52,675 bases of DNA from Bacillota bacterium (GTDB taxonomy: Bacteria; Bacillota; Clostridia; Lachnospirales; Lachnospiraceae), in contig JAEZRJ010000022.1 of NCBI GenBank assembly GCA_023412855.1, positions 1 to 52,675 on the forward strand. The letters run 5' to 3'. A program made the translations under genes and the position numbers. Under the pieces are notes generated by a model that ran no database searches, was not told the origin of the DNA, and worked only from the letters and a program-made list of their open reading frames with translations. Each line of letters starts with the position of its first letter. Positions within the stretch are counted from its first letter, which is position 1. This document shows positions 1-8,212 of this stretch, piece after piece.

Positions 1-2
1 TG

Positions 3-239
3 ATAGGTAGTTCTAAACTATATGTATATTTCCCTAAAAATAATAATTTGGATTTATTTCAAGGAACAGTTACATTTAGAAGTGGATTAACTACGGTAAC
101 AAAAAATGTGACAAATTTAGGAACAGACACATGGATATTTGATGAATCTAATGTTGGCTCAGGGATTTGGACGGTAACTGTAAGCGGAAATGCAATTGGA
201 ACTACCCAAAAGTGTGAAGTTTGGTATAAAACTGAATAA
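3..239 (+). CDS. C-terminal end of an unknown protein (cut by window start)
   Basis: The reading frame is open from base 3 to a TAA at 237-239, giving the last 78 residues of a gene that starts outside the window. The segment is rich in Thr, Val, Gly and Asn, with alternating hydrophobic residues (for example GIWTVTVSGNAIG), which suggests a beta-sandwich C-terminal domain such as those of surface or secreted proteins. I do not recognise the family. There is no C-terminal sorting signal or membrane segment. A strong hairpin follows directly. AT-rich composition sets it apart from the genes after 2 kb. Function unknown. Confidence 0.5.
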   Translation: MGSSKLYVYFPKNNNLDLFQGTVTFRSGLTTVTKNVTNLGTDTWIFDESNVGSGIWTVTVSGNAIGTTQKCEVWYKTE

Positions 240-260
240 TAAATTTAGGTAATAGAATTG

Positions 261-295
261 AAAATACGCAAGAGTTGTGTACTCTTGCGTATTTT
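261..295 (+). terminator. Perfect 15-bp stem hairpin after the first gene
   Basis: Arms 261-275 and 281-295 (AAAATACGCAAGAGT and its exact complement) enclose a 5-nt loop TGTGT. The 3' arm ends in TTTT, which fits a rho-independent terminator for the upstream gene. It ends only 3 bases before the ribosome binding site of the next gene, so it could also influence translation of that gene. Confidence 0.65.
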
Positions 296-310
296 CTGAA
301 GGGAGATTAT

Positions 311-1279
311 ATGATGAAAATAGGAAGTAATATATCTATTTTGCAGGATATATCCAGAAGTAGAACAAAAGCAAACACTATGGCTTTTGAAAAAATAGTT
401 GAGAATTTAAAAGTATCAGAAAATCATAATAATAGAGATATATATACGAGAAATTCAACATTAAGTATGCATGATATTGGGGTATATTCAAGGACTGATA
501 TTAAAGACTCACTTGATTTCCCATTGGAAACACAGCGTTATAAGATTGAACTTGCAAATGAGCTGGAAGGAGTCCAGGCATATATCATACGTGATAAAGA
601 AACAGGTAAAGGTTTATATATAAGAGAGGATAAGTTAGTTATCCAAAAAGATACTAGTAGCGGCATGGAATTTGTGATAAATATGGAACAGCCATTTTGC
701 TCATATGTGCTAATGACGGATGAATTAAAAAGCATGTTAGGTGAAATAGCCAATATAAGGAATTTTGATTTAAAAGAAACTGACATGCAGGGGGGATTAG
801 TAGTAAATCAAGATATGAAAACTGGACTGAAATATTTATCAATGAAGGGAAATGAAGCAAAAGGTGTCGCGGTTATTATGACCTCAAAAGAAGATAGAGA
901 AGTGTTTGATAAGTTGGTAGATGAATTTGCTAAATATTCAGTATGTGGTACAAAAGACATTGCTGCTTTGTATGCGGCGTGGGAAATATCAGGGAACCTT
1001 AGAAGAGGAACGGAAGGATTTACATATTTGACACCTAATGGAATTACTTATATACCCTATGATGGCGACCCTAAAAAAGCTTGGGAGATTGAAATGTCAG
1101 AGTCATACTATGCGACTGCCAGAAAAAATCTTTTTTCTAATATCGATTTTGAAAAGGCTACAGCATGGTCTGAAATATTTAAAGAAGCTAACATAATAAA
1201 TGGATTTTTTGAAATTTGGGATAAATTTTATCCCGATAATAACGGAACTAGTTACCAATTCAAGCGAAATCAGATATGA
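311..1279 (+). CDS. Uncharacterised 322-residue protein
   Basis: I do not recognise this family. The start at ATG 311 is chosen because GAAGGGAG (297-304) lies at a good distance; an in-frame start at 275 would fall inside the preceding terminator hairpin. The protein has no signal peptide or membrane segment. It begins MMKIGSNISIL and has a polar, Asn/Ser/Thr-rich first 70 residues, followed by a compact mixed alpha/beta region rich in Lys, Glu and Met, and it ends with an aromatic stretch (FFEIWDKFYPDN). It is followed by a clear terminator at 1381-1416. It is AT-rich and stands between a partial gene and gene fragments, so it may belong to an acquired or decaying segment. Confidence 0.7.
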   Translation: MMKIGSNISILQDISRSRTKANTMAFEKIVENLKVSENHNNRDIYTRNSTLSMHDIGVYSRTDIKDSLDFPLETQRYKIELANELEGVQAYIIRDKETGKGLYIREDKLVIQKDTSSGMEFVINMEQPFCSYVLMTDELKSMLGEIANIRNFDLKETDMQGGLVVNQDMKTGLKYLSMKGNEAKGVAVIMTSKEDREVFDKLVDEFAKYSVCGTKDIAALYAAWEISGNLRRGTEGFTYLTPNGITYIPYDGDPKKAWEIEMSESYYATARKNLFSNIDFEKATAWSEIFKEANIINGFFEIWDKFYPDNNGTSYQFKRNQI

Positions 1280-1380
1280 AATATTATCTATAATACATAT
1301 TTGACAGGTGTTGCAGGAAATTTTACATAAGGGAAACTGATACAGCAAATATCGGACGATATTATATAATTTCAAGTCTG

Positions 1381-1416
1381 AAAGTGGCGGCTTTATTCAA
1401 AATCCGTCACTTTTTT
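1381..1416 (+). terminator. Rho-independent terminator
   Basis: Stem AAAGTGGCGG (1381-1390) pairs with CCGTCACTTT (1404-1413) with one G-U pair, followed by a run of T to 1416. It terminates the unknown gene at 311-1279. Because the 5' arm begins with A residues, it could also work on the minus strand for the small ORF at 1494-1691. Confidence 0.75.
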
Positions 1417-1493
1417 CTTATAAATATTTGTTTTTAGAACGATGCCCGTTAAAAGATTGATACATTTTGTCTATCTCTATCTTTATAATAAAG

Positions 1494-1691
1494 TTAATTT
1501 TCAGTTTCTTTAAAAGATAATGATTCAACAGCAATGCGTAATCCTGTTGCAAAACCTTGACAGTATGTTCCTTGCAAATCCATTTTACTCATTGTCATAT
1601 ATGCGGTACAAACTTCAGTAAATTCGTCATATAATTCTTCCGGTAGCTTTTGTTTAAATTTTTCTTGTAAATGAACAAAAGTGTGCTTCAA
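1494..1691 (-). pseudogene. 5'-truncated DUF6809-like small protein fragment
   Basis: The minus-strand frame encodes 65 residues. The part KLPEELYDEFTEVC followed by GFATGLRIAVESL resembles the C-terminal half of DUF6809, a family of short clostridial proteins often found near mobile DNA. The expected N-terminal part is missing. The only upstream initiator is a TTG at 1691, and it lies inside the tail of an interspersed repeat (the GAAGCACACTTTTGTTC motif, 1673-1689). The repeat therefore appears to have replaced the 5' end. The function of the family is unknown. It could instead be a very short intact gene, but the repeat at the start codon argues against that. Confidence 0.45.
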
Positions 1692-1790
1692 ATACTCTTG
1701 TAGCCAAGAACTTTGACAGCACAGCTTTTGTTCCGCGCGCGTAGCTGCGCATCGTTTGCCCGGAGGGCAATACGAGTGTTTTCCACTCGT
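1673..1790 (-). repeat. Interspersed repeat family 2, copy 1
   Basis: Read on the minus strand this has a leading hairpin (ACGAGTG/CACTCGT, 1772-1790), a small GCCC hairpin (1758-1768), then a body GATGCGCAGCTACGCGCGCG, GAACAAAAGCTGTGCTGTCA, and an end GAAGCACACTTTTGTTC. The body matches the copies at 32126-32242 and 32242-32371 almost base for base. A lone tail copy (CGAAGCACACTTTTGTTC) is at 1909-1926 in the opposite orientation. Confidence 0.7.
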
Positions 1791-1849
1791 GTTTATATAT
1801 AGGCGGCAATACCTTTACATATTAAAGCAGCAAGGCTTTTCCTATGATA

Positions 1850-1883
1850 TAAAAAAAGCAGCTCATCTTATTGATAAGCTGCT
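1850..1883 (-). terminator. Rho-independent terminator after the LacI fragment
   Basis: On the minus strand the stem AGCAGCTTATC / GATGAGCTGCT (1857-1867 with 1873-1883, one mismatch) is followed by seven T residues. It lies downstream of the LacI C-terminal fragment that ends at 1929, so it is probably the original terminator of that lost gene. Confidence 0.65.
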
Positions 1884-1928
1884 GCATATCCCCCGTAAAA
1901 ACAGGATTCGAAGCACACTTTTGTTCTG

Positions 1929-2132
1929 TTATTTTTTCCGGTAGAGCTGTGTCGATTCCCTTTCGATAATCTGGCAATCCAAATATATTTCTCCTATTGC
2001 AGGCTCTTTTGTGCCTTCGATCTTGTCGATCAGAATGCGGGCAGAAGCGTGGCCAATATCGAAAAGCGGAAGCTCCACAGTAGAAAGCGTCGGGCGGCAT
2101 ACCGTACTGATTTCCAGATTGGAGAATGAAAC
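1929..2132 (-). pseudogene. LacI-family regulator, C-terminal fragment
   Basis: The minus strand from 2132 to the TAA at 1929-1931 encodes 67 residues containing EISTVCRPTLSTVELPLFDI, GHASARILIDKIEG and ESTQLYRKK. This is the end of the periplasmic-binding-like effector domain of LacI/GalR regulators, where LTTVxxPxxxMG and a final RxST are standard. The HTH and about 250 N-terminal residues are absent. An in-frame stop lies 24 bases beyond the homology. On the other strand, a chemotaxis receptor lacking its own N-terminus begins within about 10 bases. A single deletion or inversion therefore joined two broken genes. Confidence 0.75.
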
Positions 2133-3747
2133 GCGGAAGAATGGATGGTTCGGTTACCATTCTTTTTTAGACCAGCGTTTAGACATATCAGGAAAGTGGT
2201 ATGGCCTGGCATTCTTTCAGAAATTTTCAAAGGCGGATACGTATCTCGTGCTGGATATTACCACGGAAACGATTTACAAGATGCTGGATGAGATGGATTT
2301 CGGTGAAAACAGTATAAAGGCACTGATTTCTCCGGACGGGAGGGAGATTGTACGCCGGCAGCAGGGAGAGGGGAGTGCGGAAGTGCTCTTGCCGGAGGGC
2401 GCGGAGGCCGTATTTGCGGATAAGGATTTCTATAAAAAGAGCCTGGAAGTAAAGGACGCGGGCGGCAATTATGTGAAATACAACGGAGATACGTATTTGT
2501 ACGTACACGCTCCGGTAGGAAATACGGGAATTTTATTATGCGGTCTGATTCCCCAGAATAACATTGTAAAGGAAGTCAATTCCATCCGTAGTTTATGTAT
2601 CGTGATGGTACTTCTTGCATCTGTGATCGCATTTGTCATAGGAAGCAAGATTGCAGCAGGAATGAGCAAGTCTGTGAAGGTCATTACCAAGGGACTGCAT
2701 GAAGTGGCAGGGGGCGACCTGACACAGGAATTCAAGACAGACTGGGGGGATGAATTTGCCCTTCTTGCCGGCGGTTTAAACGATATGCTGGAAAGTATGC
2801 GTACGCTTATGAAGGATATGCAGAAGTTTGGAAATAAAGTAAAGGAAATGGCAGAAGGGACTGCGATGAAATCGGAGACCATTCACGCGTCCGTCAAGGA
2901 AATATCGGCAGCGGTAGAGGAAGTGGCAAAAGGGGTACAGATCCAGGCGAAGGAAGCGGATACGAGTAATCATAAGATGGCGGACTTCGCAGTGAAAATT
3001 GACGGTGTTTGTGAAGGGACAAACGACATGTCCCATACCGTAGACCGGGCCGCGGCTGTGGTGGAACAGGGGCGCGTCATTGTCCATGAACTAAATGAGA
3101 AGTCGGAGACAACGGTATCGATCACTAAGGTGTTAGTAGACAATATCAAGGATGTGGAGGAGCGTTCCACGGAGATTGAGGGCTTTATCGATACGATTAA
3201 CAACATCGCCAGACAGACCAACCTTCTGTCTCTGAACGCTTCCATCGAAGCTGCAAGGGCAGGTGAGAACGGCAGGGGTTTTGCGGTGGTGGCGGAGGAA
3301 ATCCGTAAGCTCGCGGACGAATCTATGCAGGCAGGCAAGAGCATCAAGGATATCGTAGAGAACATCGGGGAGACCACAAGGAGGACGACCGGATCGGCCA
3401 AAGAAGCAGAGCGGATCATTTTCGCACAGGCCGCCTCCTTAGAAGAGACCATACAGGTCTTCGGGGAGATTGACCGCTGTGTGGAGAACCTTGTGAGAGG
3501 GCTTAAAACTGTTGCGGACAGCATACAGGAAATCGCTGAGGAAAAGGAACAGGTACAGAAGTCCATCCACAGTATTTTTGTGGTGTCGGAGCAATCTGCA
3601 GCAGCGACCGAAGAAGTGACGGCAACGTTAGATGAGCAGGTCGGAATCGTGTCCGGTCTGACAGAGGATGTGGAATTATTGAAGAAGGAAGCGGATGCGC
3701 TAGACCGTTCTATCGGAAGATTTACGGTATGGAAGGCTGAACAGTAA
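2133..3747 (+). pseudogene. Methyl-accepting chemotaxis protein, N-terminally truncated
   Basis: The frame holds the second half of a dCache-like sensor domain (from GYHSFLDQRLDISGKWYG), a membrane segment near 2590-2650 (CIVMVLLASVIAFVIG), a HAMP linker, and the cytoplasmic signalling hairpin with NLLSLNASIEAARAGENGRG near 3220-3280. In the family the sensor is preceded by a first membrane helix. Here that helix and the first half of the sensor are gone, and the open frame runs back into antisense LacI sequence to an ATG at 2011. With only one membrane helix and half a sensor it is unlikely to work as a receptor, although the signalling domain is intact. It is followed by an inverted-repeat element. 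Confidence 0.75.
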
Positions 3748-3754
3748 CGTATAA

Positions 3755-3904
3755 GTTACTGTTCACACAGAAGCTTAACACTTGCTGTTAAGCTGCGTAA
3801 GAACGTGATTCAGGAGATGATTTCTGCTTCGCGAAGCGAATTTAAATGCAAAAAGTTTGCATTGCAGAACATCATGCGTTACTGAGAACGGAGTGAACAG
3901 TAAC
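3755..3904. mobile_element. MITE-like element, family 1, with 8-bp target duplication
   Basis: This is a 150-bp element with perfect 12-bp terminal inverted repeats, GTTACTGTTCAC (3755-3766) and GTGAACAGTAAC (3893-3904). It is flanked on both sides by ACGTATAA (3747-3754 and 3905-3912), which looks like a target-site duplication. It contains internal hairpins (GCTTAACA/TGTTAAGC, CTTCGCGAAG, AATGCAAA/TTTGCATT) and no coding sequence. The last 27 bases recur at 20049-20075, 46672-46697 (one base shorter) and, inverted, 51619-51645. Confidence 0.75.
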
Positions 3905-3990
3905 ACGTATAAATAACGATTTTTAGAAAAATACTGGTAAAAACATTTTATCTATAGTATTATGATACTCGTGAACAAAACTTCATCCAT

Positions 3991-4210
3991 TTAAGGTGTC
4001 GAAAGAGCGGAGGCTCGTTTCGATGAAAAGGGAAACAGGTGCAAATCCTGTACGAACTCGTCACTGTGAAAAGGGAGTTGCGGCAAACAGCCACTGATAA
4101 CAATTGGGAAGGCTGCCGTATACGATAATCTTTGAGTCAGGAGACCTGCCTTGAATGAAGCATAGTACAGCCACGAGTAATTGGTCTGGAATAGATAAGG
4201 GATAGGTCTT
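3991..4210 (+). promoter_or_regulatory. Cobalamin riboswitch
   Basis: Conserved blocks occur in order: GGTG near 3995, GGGAAACAGGTGCAAATCCTG at about 4030-4050, ACTCGTCACTGTGA, GCCACTG near 4090, GGGAAGG near 4105, and the B12 box GAGTCAGGAGACCTGCC at 4134-4150. This is the adenosylcobalamin-class aptamer. It precedes a terminator and a 22-kb cobalamin gene cluster, so coenzyme B12 should reduce expression of its own synthesis. A -10 candidate TATGAT at 3961-3966 would place the transcription start just upstream, but its -35 is weak. The 3' edge of the aptamer is approximate. Confidence 0.93.
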
Positions 4211-4226
4211 ACTATGTCTTTTCTGT

Positions 4227-4259
4227 CTCCTTACCCATTTGTGGTAAGGAGGCTTTTTT
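4227..4259 (+). terminator. Riboswitch expression platform: terminator that contains the cbiP ribosome binding site
   Basis: CTCCTTACC (4227-4235) pairs perfectly with GGTAAGGAG (4243-4251) across a 7-nt loop, and GC plus six T follow before the ATG at 4260. The 3' arm includes AAGGAGG, the Shine-Dalgarno of the first gene, 7 bases before the ATG. The same hairpin can therefore stop transcription and hide the ribosome binding site. Confidence 0.88.
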
Positions 4260-5777
4260 ATGTCCAAATCTATCATGATACAAGGAACGATGTCTAATGC
4301 GGGGAAAAGTCTGCTCGTTGCAGGCTTATGCCGGATATTCAAGCAGGATGGTTTTATTGCGGCACCTTTTAAATCACAAAATATGGCTTTGAATTCTTAT
4401 ATTACGAAGGAAGGGCTGGAAATGGGACGGGCACAGGTCATGCAGGCGCAGGCCGCCGGTCTGGAACCTTCCGTGCTTATGAATCCCATCCTTCTAAAAC
4501 CAACTAACGATATCGGCTCTCAGGTAATCGTAAACGGAGAAGTGTTTGGAAACATGAATGCAAGAGATTATTTCGCCTATAAAAAGCAGCTTATTCCGGT
4601 TATTAAAGCAGCTTATGATAAATTGCAGGAAACGGCAGAAATCATTGTAATCGAGGGGGCCGGCAGTCCGGCGGAAATAAATTTAAAGGAAAACGATATT
4701 GTGAATATGGGATTAGCGAAGCTGGTAGATTCCCCCGTATTATTAGTGGGAGATATCGATAGGGGCGGAGTTTTCGCACAGCTTCTCGGAACCCTGATGC
4801 TTTTGGAAAAGGAAGAGAAGGAAAGAGTAAAGGGACTGATCATTAACAAGTTCAGAGGTGATAAGACCATACTCGATCCGGGTATAAGCATGTTGGAGGA
4901 AAAAGGCGGAAAACCGGTGGTGGGAGTTGTCCCCTATATGGATATTTCCATCGAGGATGAAGACAGTCTGACCACTCGCTTTGAGAAAAAAGAAAAAGCC
5001 TTAATAGATATAGCGATTATCCGGTTTCCTAGAATTTCTAACTTTACGGATTTCGACAGATTCGAACAGTTAAAAGATGTTTCCGTGAGGTATGTGAAAA
5101 GTGTCGCAGAGCTTGGCAGGCCCGATATGATCTTGCTTCCGGGAAGTAAGAATACGATGGGGGATTTAACGTGGATGCGTCAGAATGGTTTGGAGGCGGC
5201 AATTAAAAAGTTGTCCGAAAGCTGCGTCGTATTCGGTATCTGCGGCGGATATCAGATGCTGGGGGAAAGCATTTCCGACCCTTTTTCCGCGGAGGAAGGG
5301 GGAAAGATGAGAGGAATGGAACTGCTTCCGATAGATACCGTATTAGAGAAAGACAAAATAAGAACGCAGGTAACGGGAAGCTTCCATCATCTGGGAGGGG
5401 AACTTTCTATACTTTCAGGCATGGCGATAGAAGGCTATGAAATACATATGGGTGTAAGCCACGGGGGACCGGAGGTTTCGGCTCTTAGTCTCCTTACGGA
5501 TAAAAAGGACGGCAGGAACAAGGTTGACGGCACTTTTCTGGGCAATGTATACGGCACCTACGTACATGGAATTTTTGATCATGGAGAAATCGCGCCTGCA
5601 ATCGTAAAATGCCTGGCAGAAAAAAAAGGAATCGCCTATGACAGCGGGACGCCCATGGATTATGAGGCGTTCAGGGAGACGCAGTATGATAAGCTGGCAA
5701 AGGTACTCAGGGAATACTTGGATATGGATTACATTTATGATTTGCTGGGAGTGAAGCATAAGAGGGCAGACGGGTGA
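4260..5777 (+). CDS. cbiP: Cobyric acid synthase (CbiP/CobQ)
   Basis: Glutamine- and ATP-dependent amidation of four side chains (b, d, e, g) of adenosylcobyrinic acid a,c-diamide to give cobyric acid, in the cytosol. The 505-residue length is normal. The N-terminal dethiobiotin-synthetase-like ATPase has the modified P-loop TMSNAGKS (residues 10-17). The C-terminal class I glutamine amidotransferase has nucleophile Cys328 in FGICGGYQMLG and His436 in HGIFDHG. It is the first gene behind the riboswitch, with its Shine-Dalgarno inside the terminator stem. Its stop overlaps the GTG start of cobT. Confidence 0.95.
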   Translation: MSKSIMIQGTMSNAGKSLLVAGLCRIFKQDGFIAAPFKSQNMALNSYITKEGLEMGRAQVMQAQAAGLEPSVLMNPILLKPTNDIGSQVIVNGEVFGNMNARDYFAYKKQLIPVIKAAYDKLQETAEIIVIEGAGSPAEINLKENDIVNMGLAKLVDSPVLLVGDIDRGGVFAQLLGTLMLLEKEEKERVKGLIINKFRGDKTILDPGISMLEEKGGKPVVGVVPYMDISIEDEDSLTTRFEKKEKALIDIAIIRFPRISNFTDFDRFEQLKDVSVRYVKSVAELGRPDMILLPGSKNTMGDLTWMRQNGLEAAIKKLSESCVVFGICGGYQMLGESISDPFSAEEGGKMRGMELLPIDTVLEKDKIRTQVTGSFHHLGGELSILSGMAIEGYEIHMGVSHGGPEVSALSLLTDKKDGRNKVDGTFLGNVYGTYVHGIFDHGEIAPAIVKCLAEKKGIAYDSGTPMDYEAFRETQYDKLAKVLREYLDMDYIYDLLGVKHKRADG

Positions 5778-6835
5778 CGGAAGAAGAATTAAAGTGCCTG
5801 AAAGTTGACGGGCCGGATATGGAAATCGAAAGAAAGATCAAGGAAATCTGGGATGGTATTGCAAAGCCGCTTGACGGCCTGGGGCAGTTCGAAACGATGA
5901 TTGCCCGCATAGGAGCCATTGCGGGCGATACCCGGATCGATATCTCATCGAAAGCGGTTATTGTTCTATGCGCGGATAACGGAATCGTTGAGGAAGGAAT
6001 CAGCCAGACCGGCCAGGAAGTGACGGCGCGGGTAGCCGAGAGCATGGGGAGAGGCGAAAGCAGTGTGTGCAGGATGGCAAAGGCCGCCGGAGCGGATGTG
6101 ATAGCAGTGGATATAGGGATCAATTCCGAGATAAGCGGGACGGGAATTGTAGATAGGAAAATCTCCTGCGGAACAAGAAACTTTTTAAAAGAGCCTGCCA
6201 TGACAAAGGAAGAGACCCTGCGGGCCGTTTTGGTAGGAATGGAGCTGGTAAAGGACTGCAAAAGAAAAGGATATGCTCTTCTTGCCACCGGAGAAATGGG
6301 TATCGGAAATACTACCACCAGCGCAGCGGTGACGGCAGCACTTTTGGGCTGCCGGGCAGAGGATATTGCAGGAAGGGGAGCCGGGCTGAGCAACGAGGGA
6401 TTAAGCCGTAAGTATGAGGTGATCAACAGAGCTTTGGAAAAATACCGGTTTCAAATGACGGATGCCCTGGGCATACTGGCAGCAGTCGGGGGCTTGGATA
6501 TTGCGGGGCTCACCGGTATATTTATCGGCGGAGGGCTGTACCGTGTGCCGATAGTGATGGACGGCTCTATCAGCGCGGCAGCAGCGCTGGCGGCACAGCG
6601 GCTTGTACCCGGCATAAAAGAATTTATTATTCCTTCCCATGTAAGCAGGGAACCTGCAGCCGGAAGGATTATGGAGGAGCTTGGCTTGCATCCTGTTATC
6701 GACGGAAAAATGGCGCTTGGAGAAGGAACCGGTGCAGTAATGATGTTTTCGCTTTTGGATATTGCTCTATCCGTTTATGAGAACAGGACAGGATTTCAAG
6801 ATATCAGTGTACAGCAATATATGCGTTTTAACTAA
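5774..6835 (+). CDS. cobT: Nicotinate-nucleotide--dimethylbenzimidazole phosphoribosyltransferase (CobT)
   Basis: Activates the lower-ligand base by transferring phosphoribose from nicotinate mononucleotide, producing the alpha-riboside phosphate for nucleotide loop assembly. The 353 residues fit the family. The glycine-rich C-terminal motif LGEGTGA contains Glu317, the position of the catalytic base in the characterised Salmonella enzyme. The start is GTG 5774, which overlaps the cbiP stop by 4 bases and implies translational coupling. The lower base itself must come from elsewhere; no bluB or bza gene is in the window. Confidence 0.95.
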   Translation: MTEEELKCLKVDGPDMEIERKIKEIWDGIAKPLDGLGQFETMIARIGAIAGDTRIDISSKAVIVLCADNGIVEEGISQTGQEVTARVAESMGRGESSVCRMAKAAGADVIAVDIGINSEISGTGIVDRKISCGTRNFLKEPAMTKEETLRAVLVGMELVKDCKRKGYALLATGEMGIGNTTTSAAVTAALLGCRAEDIAGRGAGLSNEGLSRKYEVINRALEKYRFQMTDALGILAAVGGLDIAGLTGIFIGGGLYRVPIVMDGSISAAAALAAQRLVPGIKEFIIPSHVSREPAAGRIMEELGLHPVIDGKMALGEGTGAVMMFSLLDIALSVYENRTGFQDISVQQYMRFN

Positions 6836-6854
6836 TGAGAGAAGGAGCCCGAAA

Positions 6855-7388
6855 ATGATAATTGTCATATCCGGCGGCAGCGGCAGCGGAAAATCGGCTT
6901 ATGCGGAGAAGAAAATATTATCGCTGAGAGGAACGGAGCCGCTCTACTATCTGGCGACTATGCAAATATATGACGGAGAAGGCAAAAAGAAAGTGGAGAG
7001 ACATCGGAAGCTGAGAGCGGGAAAGGGCTTTATCACAATAGAGCAGCCGTTAAACGTTGGGGCAGCGGCAGATGCAGCAGAAGGGCCGGCGTCGGTACTG
7101 CTAGAATGTATGTCCAATCTGACCGCGAATGAAATGTTTGTAAATGCAGATACCGGACTGCCGGAAGTATCACAAGTAGAAGAGCGTGTAATGGACGGAA
7201 TACGGAGGCTTGTGAAGAAGACAAAGCATCTGGTCATCGTGACCAACAACGTATTCGAGGACGGAGAGTGCTATGACGAAGGGACCATGCGCTATATGGA
7301 GACTCTGGGACGGATTAATTGCAGGCTGGCGGAGCTTGCGGATGAGGTGACGGAGGTAGTTGCAGGAATACCCGTAGAGGTGAAATGA
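6855..7388 (+). CDS. cobU: Adenosylcobinamide kinase / adenosylcobinamide-phosphate guanylyltransferase (CobU)
   Basis: Phosphorylates adenosylcobinamide and then forms adenosylcobinamide-GDP. ATG 6855 is chosen over the longer open frame because GAAGGAG precedes it and the P-loop GGSGSGKS (7-14) then sits near the N-terminus as in the family. His50 in ERHRK is the likely guanylylated residue, and VTNNVF near residue 130 is the second conserved strand. At 177 residues it is full length. The cobS ATG lies 2 bases after its stop. A second, degenerate CobU-like protein follows at 8213. Confidence 0.93.
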   Translation: MIIVISGGSGSGKSAYAEKKILSLRGTEPLYYLATMQIYDGEGKKKVERHRKLRAGKGFITIEQPLNVGAAADAAEGPASVLLECMSNLTANEMFVNADTGLPEVSQVEERVMDGIRRLVKKTKHLVIVTNNVFEDGECYDEGTMRYMETLGRINCRLAELADEVTEVVAGIPVEVK

Positions 7389-7389
7389 T

Positions 7390-8169
7390 ATGTTTTTAAT
7401 AAAAGCTATGGGAATTGCTTTTTCTATGTTTTCTGTCATTCCGGTTCCCCAGTTTGAATGGAGGGAAAAAGAAATGAAGTATATGATCGCCTTTTTCCCT
7501 TTGGTCGGCGTGGTAATCGGAGGTGCAGTCTATTTATGGGCCATGCTCTGTCAGGCTCTGGGAATGAGCAAAGGTTGTTTCGTCCTTATCGGAACGGCCC
7601 TTCCAATCGTTATTTCCGGGGGAATCCATGTGGACGGTTATATGGATACGATGGATGCACTTCATTCTTACAGAGATAGGGAGAAGAAGCTGGAAATATT
7701 GAAGGATGCTCATGTGGGAGCATTTTCAGTCATTCTCTTACTTGTATATTATCTTATATATATAGGCGCATATTTGGAAATCGAGGGGATGAAGGCCGTA
7801 GGACTTTTGGCAGCAGGCTTTTACCTTTCCCGAATTCTCAGCGGAATCGGTGCGGTGACCTTTGCATGTGCCAAGAAGGATGGCTTGTTGTATACCTTTT
7901 CCAGCAGTGCACAGAAAAGGCTGGTAAGGATGCTCCTGTATTTGCAGCTTGCATTTTGCGGCGCAGTGATGCTTTTTTTATCAAAAGGTATAGGCGCTGC
8001 GGCAATCCTGCTAAGTCTGTTAACACTTTTTTATTACTGGAAAAAATGTAAAAAGGAATTCGGGGGAGTCACAGGAGATACTTCGGGATATTTTACGATA
8101 CTTTGTGAAGGTACTATTATGTTAACTGTTTCGATAGGCTGCATATTGATGAGAGGATTGGCACTATAG
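7390..8169 (+). CDS. cobS: Adenosylcobinamide-GDP ribazoletransferase (CobS, cobalamin synthase)
   Basis: Integral membrane enzyme that joins adenosylcobinamide-GDP to alpha-ribazole (phosphate), the last joining step of B12 synthesis. The 259-residue sequence has about six hydrophobic helices. The family signature HVDGYMDTMDALHSYRDREK lies near residues 78-97, with the acidic residues expected to bind magnesium. It starts almost directly after cobU. Length and motif are typical, and nothing suggests damage. Confidence 0.94.
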   Translation: MFLIKAMGIAFSMFSVIPVPQFEWREKEMKYMIAFFPLVGVVIGGAVYLWAMLCQALGMSKGCFVLIGTALPIVISGGIHVDGYMDTMDALHSYRDREKKLEILKDAHVGAFSVILLLVYYLIYIGAYLEIEGMKAVGLLAAGFYLSRILSGIGAVTFACAKKDGLLYTFSSSAQKRLVRMLLYLQLAFCGAVMLFLSKGIGAAAILLSLLTLFYYWKKCKKEFGGVTGDTSGYFTILCEGTIMLTVSIGCILMRGLAL

Positions 8170-8212
8170 TGGGAAGCCGAAGGCTGAATCGTAACGGATA
8201 GGAGGCAGGCGG

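Noticed and set aside
1756..1944. 62-codon plus-strand ORF between repeat and LacI fragment
   Set aside because: It spans repeat hairpins and the minus-strand terminator; no ribosome binding site or homology.
2011..2140. ATG at 2011 as true start of the chemotaxis receptor
   Set aside because: The first 40 residues are antisense to a LacI C-terminal fragment and match no sensor domain; the receptor is truncated.
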